NCBI RefSeq assembly: GCF_001854125.1
Contig: NZ_CP017715.1
Span: forward strand, 2,294,001 to 2,358,000
From: Marinobacter salinus
GTDB taxonomy: Bacteria > Pseudomonadota > Gammaproteobacteria > Pseudomonadales > Oleiphilaceae
Direction of reading: 5' to 3'
DNA length: 64,000 nucleotides
Within the stretch, counting starts at the first letter, position 1, and each line of letters begins with the position of its first letter. The translations under genes and the position numbers were made by a program. A model generated the notes under the pieces. That model was not told where the DNA came from. It did no database searches and was given only the letters and a program-made list of their open reading frames with translations. This document shows positions 53,498 to 60,055 of the stretch, piece after piece.

Positions 53498-53544
53498 AAC
53501 AGATTGTTTACAGAATCGCGGTCACTCGCAATGAACAATCTGTT
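53498..53544. promoter_or_regulatory. Operator pair between cI and cro
   Basis: AACAGATTGTT (53498 to 53508) and its exact complement AACAATCTGTT (53534 to 53544) stand 25 bp apart in inverted orientation. The right copy ends in the -35 of the cro promoter; the left one is adjacent to the cI start. These are the likely CI/Cro binding sites. Confidence 0.75.
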
Positions 53545-53570
53545 GACTGAACTACACGTAGCGTTTAGAT
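53543..53570 (+). promoter_or_regulatory. Rightward early promoter (PR) of cro
   Basis: TTGACT, 16 bp, TTAGAT, placed so that the -35 shares bases with the AACAATCTGTT operator. It is 9 bp upstream of the cro ATG, so the transcript is nearly leaderless unless the start lies slightly elsewhere. Confidence 0.55.
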
Positions 53571-53578
53571 TCATCTGC

Positions 53579-54016
53579 ATGACCATTCTCGAAAAAGAAA
53601 TACAACGCGCTGGCGGACCTCAAGCACTGGCGAAGCAGTTGAAGATCACGATTCAGCGTCTCGTTAACTGGCGAAGCCGTGGCCGAGTACCTGCTGACAT
53701 GGTTCTTAACTTTTGTCGTGCTTTGGACTGGCAGGTATCCCCTCACGAGTTGAGACCGGATATTTATCCCAACCCATACGACGGCCTGCCTTTTGATCAG
53801 TTGGCCACCCAGCTACCTGCGACCGTTGAAGCTATTAAACCAGCTCAGGCCAGGGTTTTTACCCCGTTTACAGGGGGTGAATACATATACAGCGAAAAGG
53901 AGCGCGAGCGTCGAGAGACAGAGCGTCGCGATAGAGAGCGTCGAGATAAGGAGCGGCGCCACTCTGAGCGCAGAGAAGCTGAGAGGCGGGATCATGATCG
54001 CCGGTCAATTGCGTGA
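53579..54016 (+). CDS. Cro/YdaS-like repressor with pentapeptide-repeat tail
   Basis: A 145-residue protein. Residues 1 to 60 are a YdaS/Cro-type HTH: EIQRAGGPQALAKQLKITIQ, then RLVNWRSRGRVPADM. Residues 61 to 105 form a linker. Residues 108 to 142 consist of seven tandem five-residue units of the form ERRxx (for example ERRDR, ERRDK, ERRHS), an extremely charged, probably helical tail unknown in classical Cro proteins. It would antagonise CI at the operators. The ATG at 53579 is preferred because longer frames run into the operators and cI. Confidence 0.8.
   Translation: MTILEKEIQRAGGPQALAKQLKITIQRLVNWRSRGRVPADMVLNFCRALDWQVSPHELRPDIYPNPYDGLPFDQLATQLPATVEAIKPAQARVFTPFTGGEYIYSEKERERRETERRDRERRDKERRHSERREAERRDHDRRSIA
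53906..54010 (+). repeat. Seven tandem 15-bp units in the cro 3' end
   Basis: Units begin GAGCGTCG, GAGCGTCG, GAGCGTCG, GAGCGGCG, GAGCGCAG, GAGAGGCG and GATCGCCG. Divergence at third positions is strong in the later units while the ERRxx protein pattern is kept, which suggests selection on the protein. Confidence 0.85.
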
Positions 54017-54050
54017 TGGCCATCACTGGTAGCGGACATAGGAGCGAGTA

Positions 54051-54452
54051 ATGGCGAAGTTGGTGAAAGACGTTAACCCGAAGGCGCCAGAGCCCACGTT
54101 TGCACAGCAGTACGCGGCCGCCCTGTTTGTTGCGGCCATGGGCGCTGAGAACGTGGGGGTTGGCACGGCCAGCAGGGTGACCTGGCCCTATTACGTCACT
54201 CGCCCGCACCTGGTAGCGAAGGAGGCCGCTGAGCTGATCATAAGTGTCCATACTGCCTTGCTAGCAGCAGTGCCTCCTCAGGATCTTGAGCGGATTTCGA
54301 CAGAATGGCGACGACGTCTCGACGACCAGTTCGAAGATCTACCACACAGTGATGCCACCCGTTCTCGAGAAGAATTACTTCCCCTATCTCAAGGGGGTGC
54401 TCAGTTGTGTGGTGAGTCGGGTTGCTGTCGTCATTATCGGCCTCAAATCTGA
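54051..54452 (+). CDS. Phage protein of unknown function
   Basis: Up to 133 residues. The first 85 look natural (PTFAQQYAAALFVAAMGAEN, then PHLVAKEAAELIISVHTALL). The last 45 run antisense to a small gene on the other strand and are less convincing. Start ATG 34 bp after cro with GGAG upstream. Probably a small helical early protein. Confidence 0.55.
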   Translation: MAKLVKDVNPKAPEPTFAQQYAAALFVAAMGAENVGVGTASRVTWPYYVTRPHLVAKEAAELIISVHTALLAAVPPQDLERISTEWRRRLDDQFEDLPHSDATRSREELLPLSQGGAQLCGESGCCRHYRPQI

Positions 54453-54468
54453 GTTTATACCTGGGCAT
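54238..54468 (-). CDS. Small antisense phage gene, function unknown
   Basis: A 76-residue product on the minus strand with a strong AAGGAAGGA site before its ATG. The text has natural character: MPRYKLRFEADNDDSN, then IGEVILLENGWHHCVVDLRT and AQDPEEALLLARQYGHL. It overlaps the 3' half of the rightward gene, so at least one of the two is shorter or silent. No promoter identified. Confidence 0.5.
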   Translation of the reverse strand: MPRYKLRFEADNDDSNPTHHTTEHPLEIGEVILLENGWHHCVVDLRTGRRDVVAILSKSAQDPEEALLLARQYGHL

Positions 54469-54702
54469 ATCGATCCTTCCTTGATGAATTGGCAAGGGAG
54501 AGTGTAGCCCAGGCACAGAAAGTGAAGGCGCGAGCTGCAGCGCTATCAGAAGCAGCCGGTAAAGCTGGCCAGGCAGAAGATCGCCAAGGTGCCGACATTG
54601 CAGCCGGGGACAGGGTCCCGGCGATAGAACGCCAGCAGCGCGAGGCAAAGGTAACCCACCACCGCCCCAGTTGATCGCGCTGACAGCCTGGAAAGACAGG
54701 CC

Positions 54703-54781
54703 GCATCGGGGAGGATTCTGTCCCTCTGACCAAGGATGACCCTGGCAGCCGCGCCAGCGTCAGCAGAATCCTCCCCGATGC
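54703..54781. repeat. Perfect 18-bp inverted repeat with 43-base loop
   Basis: GCATCGGGGAGGATTCTG (54703 to 54720) and its exact complement (54764 to 54781). The loop contains a smaller stem CTGGC/GCCAG. No T-run follows, so a terminator is unlikely. Candidate for a structured RNA or a protein-binding cruciform. Confidence 0.85.
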
Positions 54782-54821
54782 GATAGGTGGCCCGTAAAGC
54801 GTGCCGAATTTGATCAGGGCT

Positions 54822-54845
54822 GAAAGCGAAAGCGAAAGCGAAGTC
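54822..54845 (+). repeat. Tandem GAAAGC hexamers
   Basis: Three exact GAAAGC units and one degenerate unit (GAAGTC), 40 bp right of the inverted repeat. Confidence 0.8.
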
Positions 54846-54988
54846 GAGGGTATGGCACTGAATCCCCGAGGTAATGGCGTTCTGTCGGTTTGAATCCGGC
54901 CATCGCATCAATCGCAATGACAGCAGTGAACTTGTAGGCGACTCCGGGCCCGCCTTGAAGCCCGGCAACCAACGACGAGGAACACCGG

Positions 54989-55318
54989 ATGGCACGACAG
55001 AGAATCATCGTTCTCACAGCGGCTTCCGCAGTATTCGCGTTGTGTTCGCTGGCATCCATGCCAGCTGCTGCTGAGGCAATTAAGCAACACGCCTTACAGC
55101 TCGATCCGATGGAGCAATCCGTCGATGTATTTTCGGTTTACGACCTTGGCGAAGTAACAGCGGCCATGGCCTCACCGGAACGATTGCCAGAGTCACCCGG
55201 CGGGGTGATCGCAAAGGTAACCGTCTCGACTGCTATTACCACGAACGAAAAAGAAGTGCTGCCCGGGGGTGCAGCTGGCGTGGCCAGCATCGGCATACGC
55301 GGACCTACCACCAGTTAA
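54989..55318 (+). CDS. Exported phage protein, function unknown
   Basis: A 109-residue product with a signal peptide (RIIVLTAASAVFALCSLASMPAAAEA, cleavage after AAA). The mature part, about 80 residues, has QSVDVFSVYDLGEVTAAMAS and GGVIAKVTVSTAI and no known family. GAGGAA lies upstream of the ATG. The next 110 bp hold two hairpins (55347 to 55373 and 55381 to 55397). Confidence 0.6.
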   Translation: MARQRIIVLTAASAVFALCSLASMPAAAEAIKQHALQLDPMEQSVDVFSVYDLGEVTAAMASPERLPESPGGVIAKVTVSTAITTNEKEVLPGGAAGVASIGIRGPTTS

Positions 55319-55432
55319 GCGAATTGCTCTGACGAGCACGAAGCCGGAAAGGGCTTCTGAGCGAGGCCCTTTCTTCGGGTTCGGAAAAAGTTTCCGAAAA
55401 TCGACATATCGATCCGTGTATTGAGTAGGGCG

Positions 55433-55648
55433 ATGGAAAAACCAGCGTTGGAAAGTCTCGGTGAGTGGAATGCCTACGTAGCTGCAGGCACCGATCGGGA
55501 CGAAAGAAAAGCCAGGCTGGCGGAATGTCCGGAAGTATTCCGAGAAAACGTGACATGTCACGTAAAGACAGTTTTTGAATTACGGAAACGGAGCAGGCAA
55601 TGCCAGACAAGTTCGAGATCACCCTTCCGTGGCCACCAAAGGCGTTGA
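55433..55648 (+). CDS. Small phage protein upstream of rusA
   Basis: A 71-residue product. MEKPALESLGEWNAYVAAGT then DERKARLAECPEVFRENVTC resembles short proteins preceding replication and recombination genes in other prophages. The ribosome site is weak (AGGG close to the ATG). Its 3' end overlaps rusA by 49 bp. Function unknown. Confidence 0.6.
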   Translation: MEKPALESLGEWNAYVAAGTDRDERKARLAECPEVFRENVTCHVKTVFELRKRSRQCQTSSRSPFRGHQRR

Positions 55649-56007
55649 ACCCGAATGCCCGGGGACACTGGCGAAAGCGCCACCGGGCTACTGAGGTCTA
55701 CCGGTACACCTGCAAGATGATCAGCAAGGAAGCCATCCAGGAGGGCAAGTGGGATCTGCAGCCTCTACGTGCCTTGGTTGAGGCTGGCGGTGAGATTCAC
55801 GTGTTCCTGGACTTCTATCCGCCAAACAGGCGAGCCCGGGACGACGACAACATTATTTCGGCATTCAAGTCTGGCCGTGATGGGCTGGCGGATGCGCTGG
55901 GTATCGATGACTGCCACTTCCGGACACATCCATTCCTGAAGCGCGACGAGGTCGTGATCGGTGGAGAGGTGCGAGTGGTGATTACAGGGAAAGGGCCGGA
56001 GGCCTGA
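55600..56007 (+). CDS. rusA: RusA-family Holliday junction resolvase
   Basis: A 135-residue RusA-like endonuclease that cuts four-way junctions in a metal-dependent way. Landmarks: LPWPPKALNPNARGHWRKRH, the acidic catalytic set PPNRRARDDDNIISAFKSGR DGLADALG (Asp residues of RDDDN and DG), and a C-terminal strand EVRVVITGKG. GGAG precedes the ATG. RusA is typical for the nin-like region of lambdoid phages. Confidence 0.93.
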   Translation: MPDKFEITLPWPPKALNPNARGHWRKRHRATEVYRYTCKMISKEAIQEGKWDLQPLRALVEAGGEIHVFLDFYPPNRRARDDDNIISAFKSGRDGLADALGIDDCHFRTHPFLKRDEVVIGGEVRVVITGKGPEA

Positions 56008-56072
56008 AAAAAGAAAACCCGGCTCAAACGGTGCTGGAACACCTCGCCGGGCAATCAGTAGAAGGAATGATT

Positions 56073-56816
56073 ATGACTGAACTGATATTGAGCAGCAACA
56101 CCAGTGCTCCGACGATGAGTAGTCGCGAAATCGCCGATCTTACGGGTAGTCGCCACGACAACGTAAAGAGATCCGCAGAACGGCTGGCGGCTGATCAAAT
56201 TTTAACCTCTCCATTGGAGGGGTTCAGCTACGAACACCGCGGCAACGCTTATCAGGAGTATCGATTCAACAAACGGGACTCCCTGGTACTGGTTGCTCGG
56301 TTGTCTCCAGATTTTACCGCTGCAGTTGTCGATCGTTGGCAGGAGCTCGAGGCCGGCGCCCACAAAATCCCAAAGACACTTTCCGAGTCGCTACGCCTCG
56401 CAGCTGAAATGGCTGAGAAGAACGAGCAGCTAACCCTGGCCAATCAGCAGCAGGCCGTGCAGATCGAATCGCTACAGAACCTGTTCGTAGACGGCATGAC
56501 CCCTACGGAGTTCGCCAAACGCCTAAACGGCGTGAACTGCCAGAAGGTAAGCCAGGCACTGGCCACCCGTAAGTGGCTCTACCAGGACTTTGCTGGCGGC
56601 TGGAGGGTTACGTCCTACGCCCGTGATCGATACCTCACGGAACGCCAGAGCAACGTCCAGCGCAACAGCGGCCAAGTGATGGTGTGCTGCACGCCGGTTC
56701 TACTGCGCAAGGGCGCTATTCAAATTCACAAGTTTTATCTGGCAGGAGAGCTGCCCATGAAGCAGACCTGGAACGGGCAGTTCACCCATGACAAAAACCT
56801 TCAGGGTGCTGCATGA
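56073..56816 (+). CDS. Rha/KilA-C domain phage regulatory protein
   Basis: A 247-residue protein. The N-terminal Rha-type domain has SSREIADLTGSRHDNVKRSA and YRFNKRDSLVLVARLSP. A coiled coil (ESLRLAAEMAEKNEQLTLAN) links it to a C-terminal KilA-C/ANT domain (MTPTEFAKRLNGVNCQKVSQ, then WRVTSYARDRYLTER). Such proteins act as antirepressors or interfere with host growth after infection. The ATG at 56073 has AAGGAATG upstream. It overlaps the O-like gene by 4 bp. Confidence 0.85.
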   Translation: MTELILSSNTSAPTMSSREIADLTGSRHDNVKRSAERLAADQILTSPLEGFSYEHRGNAYQEYRFNKRDSLVLVARLSPDFTAAVVDRWQELEAGAHKIPKTLSESLRLAAEMAEKNEQLTLANQQQAVQIESLQNLFVDGMTPTEFAKRLNGVNCQKVSQALATRKWLYQDFAGGWRVTSYARDRYLTERQSNVQRNSGQVMVCCTPVLLRKGAIQIHKFYLAGELPMKQTWNGQFTHDKNLQGAA

Positions 56817-57829
56817 GCATTATCGACTTGATGGCGAGGCCCATCGCATTCAACCGTGCCTTTGTGGATCTCGGCCTTGGCATGTGTGGCGCCATGATGC
56901 TTTCACAATCTCTCTACTGGCGAGCGAGGACCAGGAACCCCGATGGATGGTTCTATAAATCCCAGAAGGAGTGGCAGGAAGAGACTGGGATGACCAGGCG
57001 CGAGCAAGAAACAGCCCGCAGAAGACTCACTGCAGCCGGCTTCCTCGAAGAGCAGCGGAAAGGGGTTCCTGCTCGCCTCCACTTCAGGGTGAACATCGAA
57101 GCGGTCGAGGCCGCTCTGGAGGACGTGTCATCCAGAATGGCGCAAACCGCCAATCAAGATTGTGCGCCCAATGAAAACAGCAGTTTGGCGGAAAGCGCCA
57201 ATCAAGTTTGTACAGATGGTGCAACTAGTATGGCGGAAAGCGCCAATCAAGAATGCACGGAAGCGCCAAACAGGGATGGCGGAAAACGCCAATCTATTAC
57301 AGAGATTACTTCAGAGACTACAACAGAGACTACGGCAGAAAGAACGTCCGGACCTGATCGGCCGGACGCCCCCTTGCCTCCTTCCAGCGAAACCAATCCA
57401 GAACCTGGCACGGAGCCTGACCGACCAGACGCAGCGATCCAGAGCGGTCGGTTCTGGGGGAACCAGGATGATCTCGACCTGGCCGTGTGGATGTGGGATC
57501 AACTGGCGGAGCAGCTGGGCCCCGACAAGCCCCGGGCGCCCAATTTCTCCCGCTGGGCAAACACCATCCGGCTGATGCGTGAACAGGACGGCCGAGAGCA
57601 TCGCCACATTCGCGTTTTGTGGGACTGGGCCCGCCAGCACGAGAAGTTCTGGGCTGCAAACGTCCAATCCCCGGACAAGCTGCGCGAAAAGTGGTCCCAG
57701 CTTGCCATGCAACGGAGGTCCGAACGCCGGAAACCCACGGAACAGGCTGGTATCGACCGAGCCGCCGAGCTTCGCCGCATCCACGAACAGCGCTCGAACA
57801 GCCAGCAAGGAGTGACCTATGAACACTGA
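56813..57829 (+). CDS. Phage replication initiation protein, O-like
   Basis: A 338-residue protein. The N-terminal 90 residues form a winged helix (KSQKEWQEETGMTRREQETA, then RRRLTAAGFLEEQRKG) that would bind origin iterons. Residues 108 to 165 hold four degenerate copies of AESANQxC-type text encoded by the iterons themselves. An acidic, Thr- and Pro-rich linker follows. The C-terminal part from 218 (QDDLDLAVWMWDQLAEQLGP) should contact the P-like helicase loader encoded next. Order and embedded origin match lambda O. Confidence 0.85.
   Translation: MSIIDLMARPIAFNRAFVDLGLGMCGAMMLSQSLYWRARTRNPDGWFYKSQKEWQEETGMTRREQETARRRLTAAGFLEEQRKGVPARLHFRVNIEAVEAALEDVSSRMAQTANQDCAPNENSSLAESANQVCTDGATSMAESANQECTEAPNRDGGKRQSITEITSETTTETTAERTSGPDRPDAPLPPSSETNPEPGTEPDRPDAAIQSGRFWGNQDDLDLAVWMWDQLAEQLGPDKPRAPNFSRWANTIRLMREQDGREHRHIRVLWDWARQHEKFWAANVQSPDKLREKWSQLAMQRRSERRKPTEQAGIDRAAELRRIHEQRSNSQQGVTYEH
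57138..57297 (+). other. Probable replication origin: four dyad iterons inside the O-like gene
   Basis: Four copies start at 57138, 57186, 57231 and 57277 (spacing 48, 45, 46 bp). Each is TGGCG-N5-CGCCA followed by ATCAAG or, in the last, ATCTAT. The two central copies are identical over 21 bp. Three 12-bp repeats (57300 to 57335, CAGAGATTACTT type) lie directly to the right, a possible unwinding element. Confidence 0.7.
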
Positions 57830-58493
57830 TGACCTGGAGGCATTTGGTGACATGTGGGCACAGGCCCACGAGATCTACGGCAAGAGCCCCGAACCGAGGG
57901 TGGTTTACATGGTATTCCAGTCGCTGGTCGCCTTCTCGCTGGCTGACATTGAGCGCGCCCTCTCCCGGCACATTACCAACCCAGATACCGGCCAGTATCC
58001 GCCCAAGCCAGCCGATATTGTCCGACTTCTCCAAGGCAGCAGCCAGTCCGCAAGCGGTGAGGCCTGGGCAAAGGTTGATTACGCTATCCGCTGCGTTGGC
58101 AATTACCGGTCTGTAGTTTTCGATGACCCGAAGATACACGCCGCCATCGAACGCCTGGGCGGCTGGCAGAAGATTGCCCTCACGGACAACAAGGAATACC
58201 CATTCCTACGAAACAACTTCCTAAAGCTTTATCAGGGCTTCACCGTCACCCCACCAGATAGCTTTCCTCGCAAGCTTATCGGAACCAGCGAGCATGAGAA
58301 CAGCCAGCAATCAGAGTTCATGCGTGGTCGAGTCAAAGAACAGCCGGCTTTGGTAGGCGATAAGGAAAGGGCCCGGCTGGTTTACCAGGGCGGCGGTGAA
58401 CCGGGCGTGGTTAAGATCCAGCACGAGAAAACCGAGCAGTTCCTCGAGCTGACGGTGGACAACGACTCAAAACGGATTGGGGGTGCGGCTTGA
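57819..58493 (+). CDS. P-like helicase-loader candidate (DUF6475-type)
   Basis: A 224-residue protein directly downstream of and overlapping the O-like gene. Text: DDLEAFGDMWAQAHEIYGKS, FQSLVAFSLADIERALSRHI, NPDTGQYPPKPADIVRLLQG, and WAKVDYAIRCVGNYRSVVFD. I associate it with DUF6475-type phage proteins. The pairing with an O-like initiator makes a helicase-loading role likely, but no motif proves it. Confidence 0.7.
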   Translation: MNTDDLEAFGDMWAQAHEIYGKSPEPRVVYMVFQSLVAFSLADIERALSRHITNPDTGQYPPKPADIVRLLQGSSQSASGEAWAKVDYAIRCVGNYRSVVFDDPKIHAAIERLGGWQKIALTDNKEYPFLRNNFLKLYQGFTVTPPDSFPRKLIGTSEHENSQQSEFMRGRVKEQPALVGDKERARLVYQGGGEPGVVKIQHEKTEQFLELTVDNDSKRIGGAA

Positions 58494-58801
58494 AGAAGAG
58501 ATCCGGCCCGGCCCTGAAACAGGAAAAGCGACCACTTAAGCCCTGTCCGATATGCCATGGCGGCGGCTTCGTAAAACCGATGTTTCACCAGATGCCCTGC
58601 GATCGCTGTGAAGCGTCCGGAGTAGTTTGCAAGGAGACCGGCGATAGCCTGGCAATGGCAGACCTTATCATTCAGCTCCGCATCCGGTTGACCGAGCGCA
58701 ACCAGGAGCTGGTCGAGGTCAGAAGGCAGATGGCGGCCATGAGAGCCGAAAGCAATGGCCGGGGCTATGGCGCTGGCGGATCACGGTACCACGGGGACTG
58801 A
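58490..58801 (+). CDS. Small zinc-finger phage protein
   Basis: A 103-residue product starting at TTG in a TTGA overlap with the P-like gene. CPICHGGGF and CDRCEASG form two CxxC knuckles of the DnaJ zinc-finger type (residues 19 to 44). A helix follows (MADLIIQLRIRLTERNQELV). Likely nucleic-acid or protein binding; function unknown. Confidence 0.6.
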   Translation: MKKRSGPALKQEKRPLKPCPICHGGGFVKPMFHQMPCDRCEASGVVCKETGDSLAMADLIIQLRIRLTERNQELVEVRRQMAAMRAESNGRGYGAGGSRYHGD

Positions 58802-58813
58802 CCAGGAGACGTA

Positions 58814-59125
58814 ATGAAAGGTAAAACTCCCAACAAGTCAGAAAAAGAATTCCACAAAAGGCTGGCGGATCTGGGGTGTATTGCCTGCTACCTGGATAAC
58901 CGCCGCAATACAGAGGTCAGCATTCACCACATCGATGGAAGAACAAAGCCTGGGGCGCACATGAAGGTATTACCGCTCTGTGCCGGCCATCATCAGGACG
59001 GTACCGGTATCCCAGGCCTCGTTGCTGTGCACCCATGGAAAGCGCGCTTTGAAAAGCTGTATGGCCGGCAGATGGAGATTCTGCAACTGTGCCACGAATT
59101 ATTGGAACGGGAGAGCGTTGCGTGA
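58814..59125 (+). CDS. Ref-like (RecA-dependent) HNH nuclease family protein
   Basis: A 103-residue protein with the Ref/DUF968-like zinc-HNH layout: LGCIACYLDNRR, EVSIHHIDGRTKPGAHMKVL, PLCAGHHQDG, then HPWKARFEKLYG. P1 Ref cuts DNA in a RecA-dependent way within displacement loops. It lies next to rusA and replication genes. A clear CAGGAGA site precedes the ATG; the stop overlaps the Q-like gene (TGATG). Confidence 0.82.
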   Translation: MKGKTPNKSEKEFHKRLADLGCIACYLDNRRNTEVSIHHIDGRTKPGAHMKVLPLCAGHHQDGTGIPGLVAVHPWKARFEKLYGRQMEILQLCHELLERESVA

Positions 59126-59637
59126 TGGCCGAACAAAACCGAAGGACACATGAGCAGCGCCGAGCTCGGGAGGCTGCCCAAAGAGAAGTTGACCGGTTCA
59201 TTGCCTACCTGCAGGGCATGGATACTATCGACCAAATTGCGCACCAGGGCCGAAGCATTATGGGGATGTGGGCGGAGTTCGAGGGAAAGCCGCCGTCAGG
59301 ATCCGGCTTCAGTGGCTTTTGTCTGCTGGCGGGTAAGCTGGAAAAGATCAGGCTCCGTCAGATGCCCGAGGAATTTTCGCGGGCGTATGACCGGTTAAGC
59401 AAGATGGCGAGCAAGGCCCCAAAGCAAGTGGACGCTCTCTGTATTGATCGCTTCTATCGTGGTCGAACCAAGGTGGCTATAGATCCGTTCACTGAACAGC
59501 GCCATGAGATCTACTGGAATGATCCTGCGTGTGCTCAGCTGCTTGGTTGTTCGGTGAAAGTTTTCCAGCGAAGGGTTGCCAAGGGGTATGGCCAGCTTGA
59601 ATGCCTACTAGGTTTCCGGGAATCTGCAGCTGCCTAA
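59125..59637 (+). CDS. Probable late antiterminator, Q-like
   Basis: A 170-residue protein at the end of the early rightward operon. The C-terminal third (EIYWNDPACAQLLGCSVKVF, then QRRVAKGYGQLEC) has an HTH-like region similar in layout to phage antitermination Q (type 1) proteins. A promoter and terminator follow immediately, the expected qut/PR'/tR' arrangement. The identification rests on position plus this motif. Confidence 0.65.
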   Translation: MAEQNRRTHEQRRAREAAQREVDRFIAYLQGMDTIDQIAHQGRSIMGMWAEFEGKPPSGSGFSGFCLLAGKLEKIRLRQMPEEFSRAYDRLSKMASKAPKQVDALCIDRFYRGRTKVAIDPFTEQRHEIYWNDPACAQLLGCSVKVFQRRVAKGYGQLECLLGFRESAAA

Positions 59638-59646
59638 CACTAGATG

Positions 59647-59674
59647 TTGACTTCAGGGGTCCAGCAGATACACT
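59647..59674 (+). promoter_or_regulatory. Candidate late promoter PR'
   Basis: TTGACT, 16 bp, TACACT, beginning 10 bp after the Q-like stop. A terminator lies 30 bp downstream, so transcription would be short unless Q modifies the polymerase. Confidence 0.6.
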
Positions 59675-59705
59675 ATTTGGTAGCTGGTCAAACTGACCTC
59701 GAAAG

Positions 59706-59739
59706 AAACCGCCCTCCTCCCGGAGCTGGCGGTTTTTTT
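59706..59739 (+). terminator. Terminator tR' after the late promoter
   Basis: AAACCGCC pairs with GGCGGTTT around an inner CTCC/GGAG stem, followed by seven T. A strong rho-independent signal between the Q-like gene and the late genes. Confidence 0.85.
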
Positions 59740-59769
59740 ATGGATGAAATTTAAGATGAGGGTTGTGTG

Positions 59770-59985
59770 ATGTCGGTACGAGCGAAGTTCAAAGTTGAAA
59801 GTGTTACAAAGTTTGATAATGGCAACAGCGTGAAACTGAGCCCGGTCACATCAGGCAGCGAGGAAAACGAGAGCTTTTTCCACTACACGCCTTTCGGAAC
59901 CATCGAGATTGGAACGATCAACGAAAATGCAGCCGCGGACTTTACCCCAGGCGCTGAGTTTTACGTGGATTTCACCAAAGCCTAA
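59770..59985 (+). CDS. Small conserved phage protein, function unknown
   Basis: A 71-residue beta-rich protein. SVRAKFKVESVTKFDNGNSV, FFHYTPFGTIEIGTINENAA and FTPGAEFYVDFTKA are of a type I have seen repeatedly in siphophages, without a known role. The ATG at 59770 follows GAGGG. It is the first late gene and is followed by its own terminator, suggesting separate regulation. Confidence 0.7.
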   Translation: MSVRAKFKVESVTKFDNGNSVKLSPVTSGSEENESFFHYTPFGTIEIGTINENAAADFTPGAEFYVDFTKA

Positions 59986-60019
59986 GCCCGCCCACTGTCG
60001 CCAAGTATTTTCATCGTAA

Positions 60020-60042
60020 CCCGCCACTGAGCGGGCTTTTTT
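60020..60042 (+). terminator. Terminator before the lysis genes
   Basis: CCCGC-N6-GCGGG followed by CTTTTTT. A further GCCCGC upstream (59986) could pair alternatively with GCGGGC. Q-dependent read-through would be needed to reach the lysis genes. Confidence 0.7.
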
Positions 60043-60055
60043 ATGAGGATTCACC

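Larger units (their letters stand above)
54469..54988. other. Intergenic region of about 520 bp with structured repeats, no convincing gene
   Basis: Open frames exist on both strands but none has both a ribosome site and natural-looking protein. A TTG-start frame at 54489 to 54674 (RESVAQAQKVKARAAALSEA) is the least bad. The region holds an 18-bp inverted repeat and a hexamer repeat (listed separately). It may produce a structured RNA or be the remnant of a deleted gene. Confidence 0.5.

Noticed and set aside
53411..53578. N-terminal extension of the Cro-like gene
   Set aside because: It would run through the cI coding region and both operators; the HTH starts right after the ATG at 53579.
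54703..54781. Retron or CRISPR-like element
   Set aside because: One inverted repeat only, no direct-repeat array, no reverse transcriptase or cas genes nearby. No CRISPR array was seen anywhere in the window.
54546..54995. A 149-codon leftward frame across the inverted-repeat island
   Set aside because: No ribosome site, unnatural composition (runs such as FAFAFAF from the hexamer repeat), and the frame crosses the 18-bp inverted repeat.
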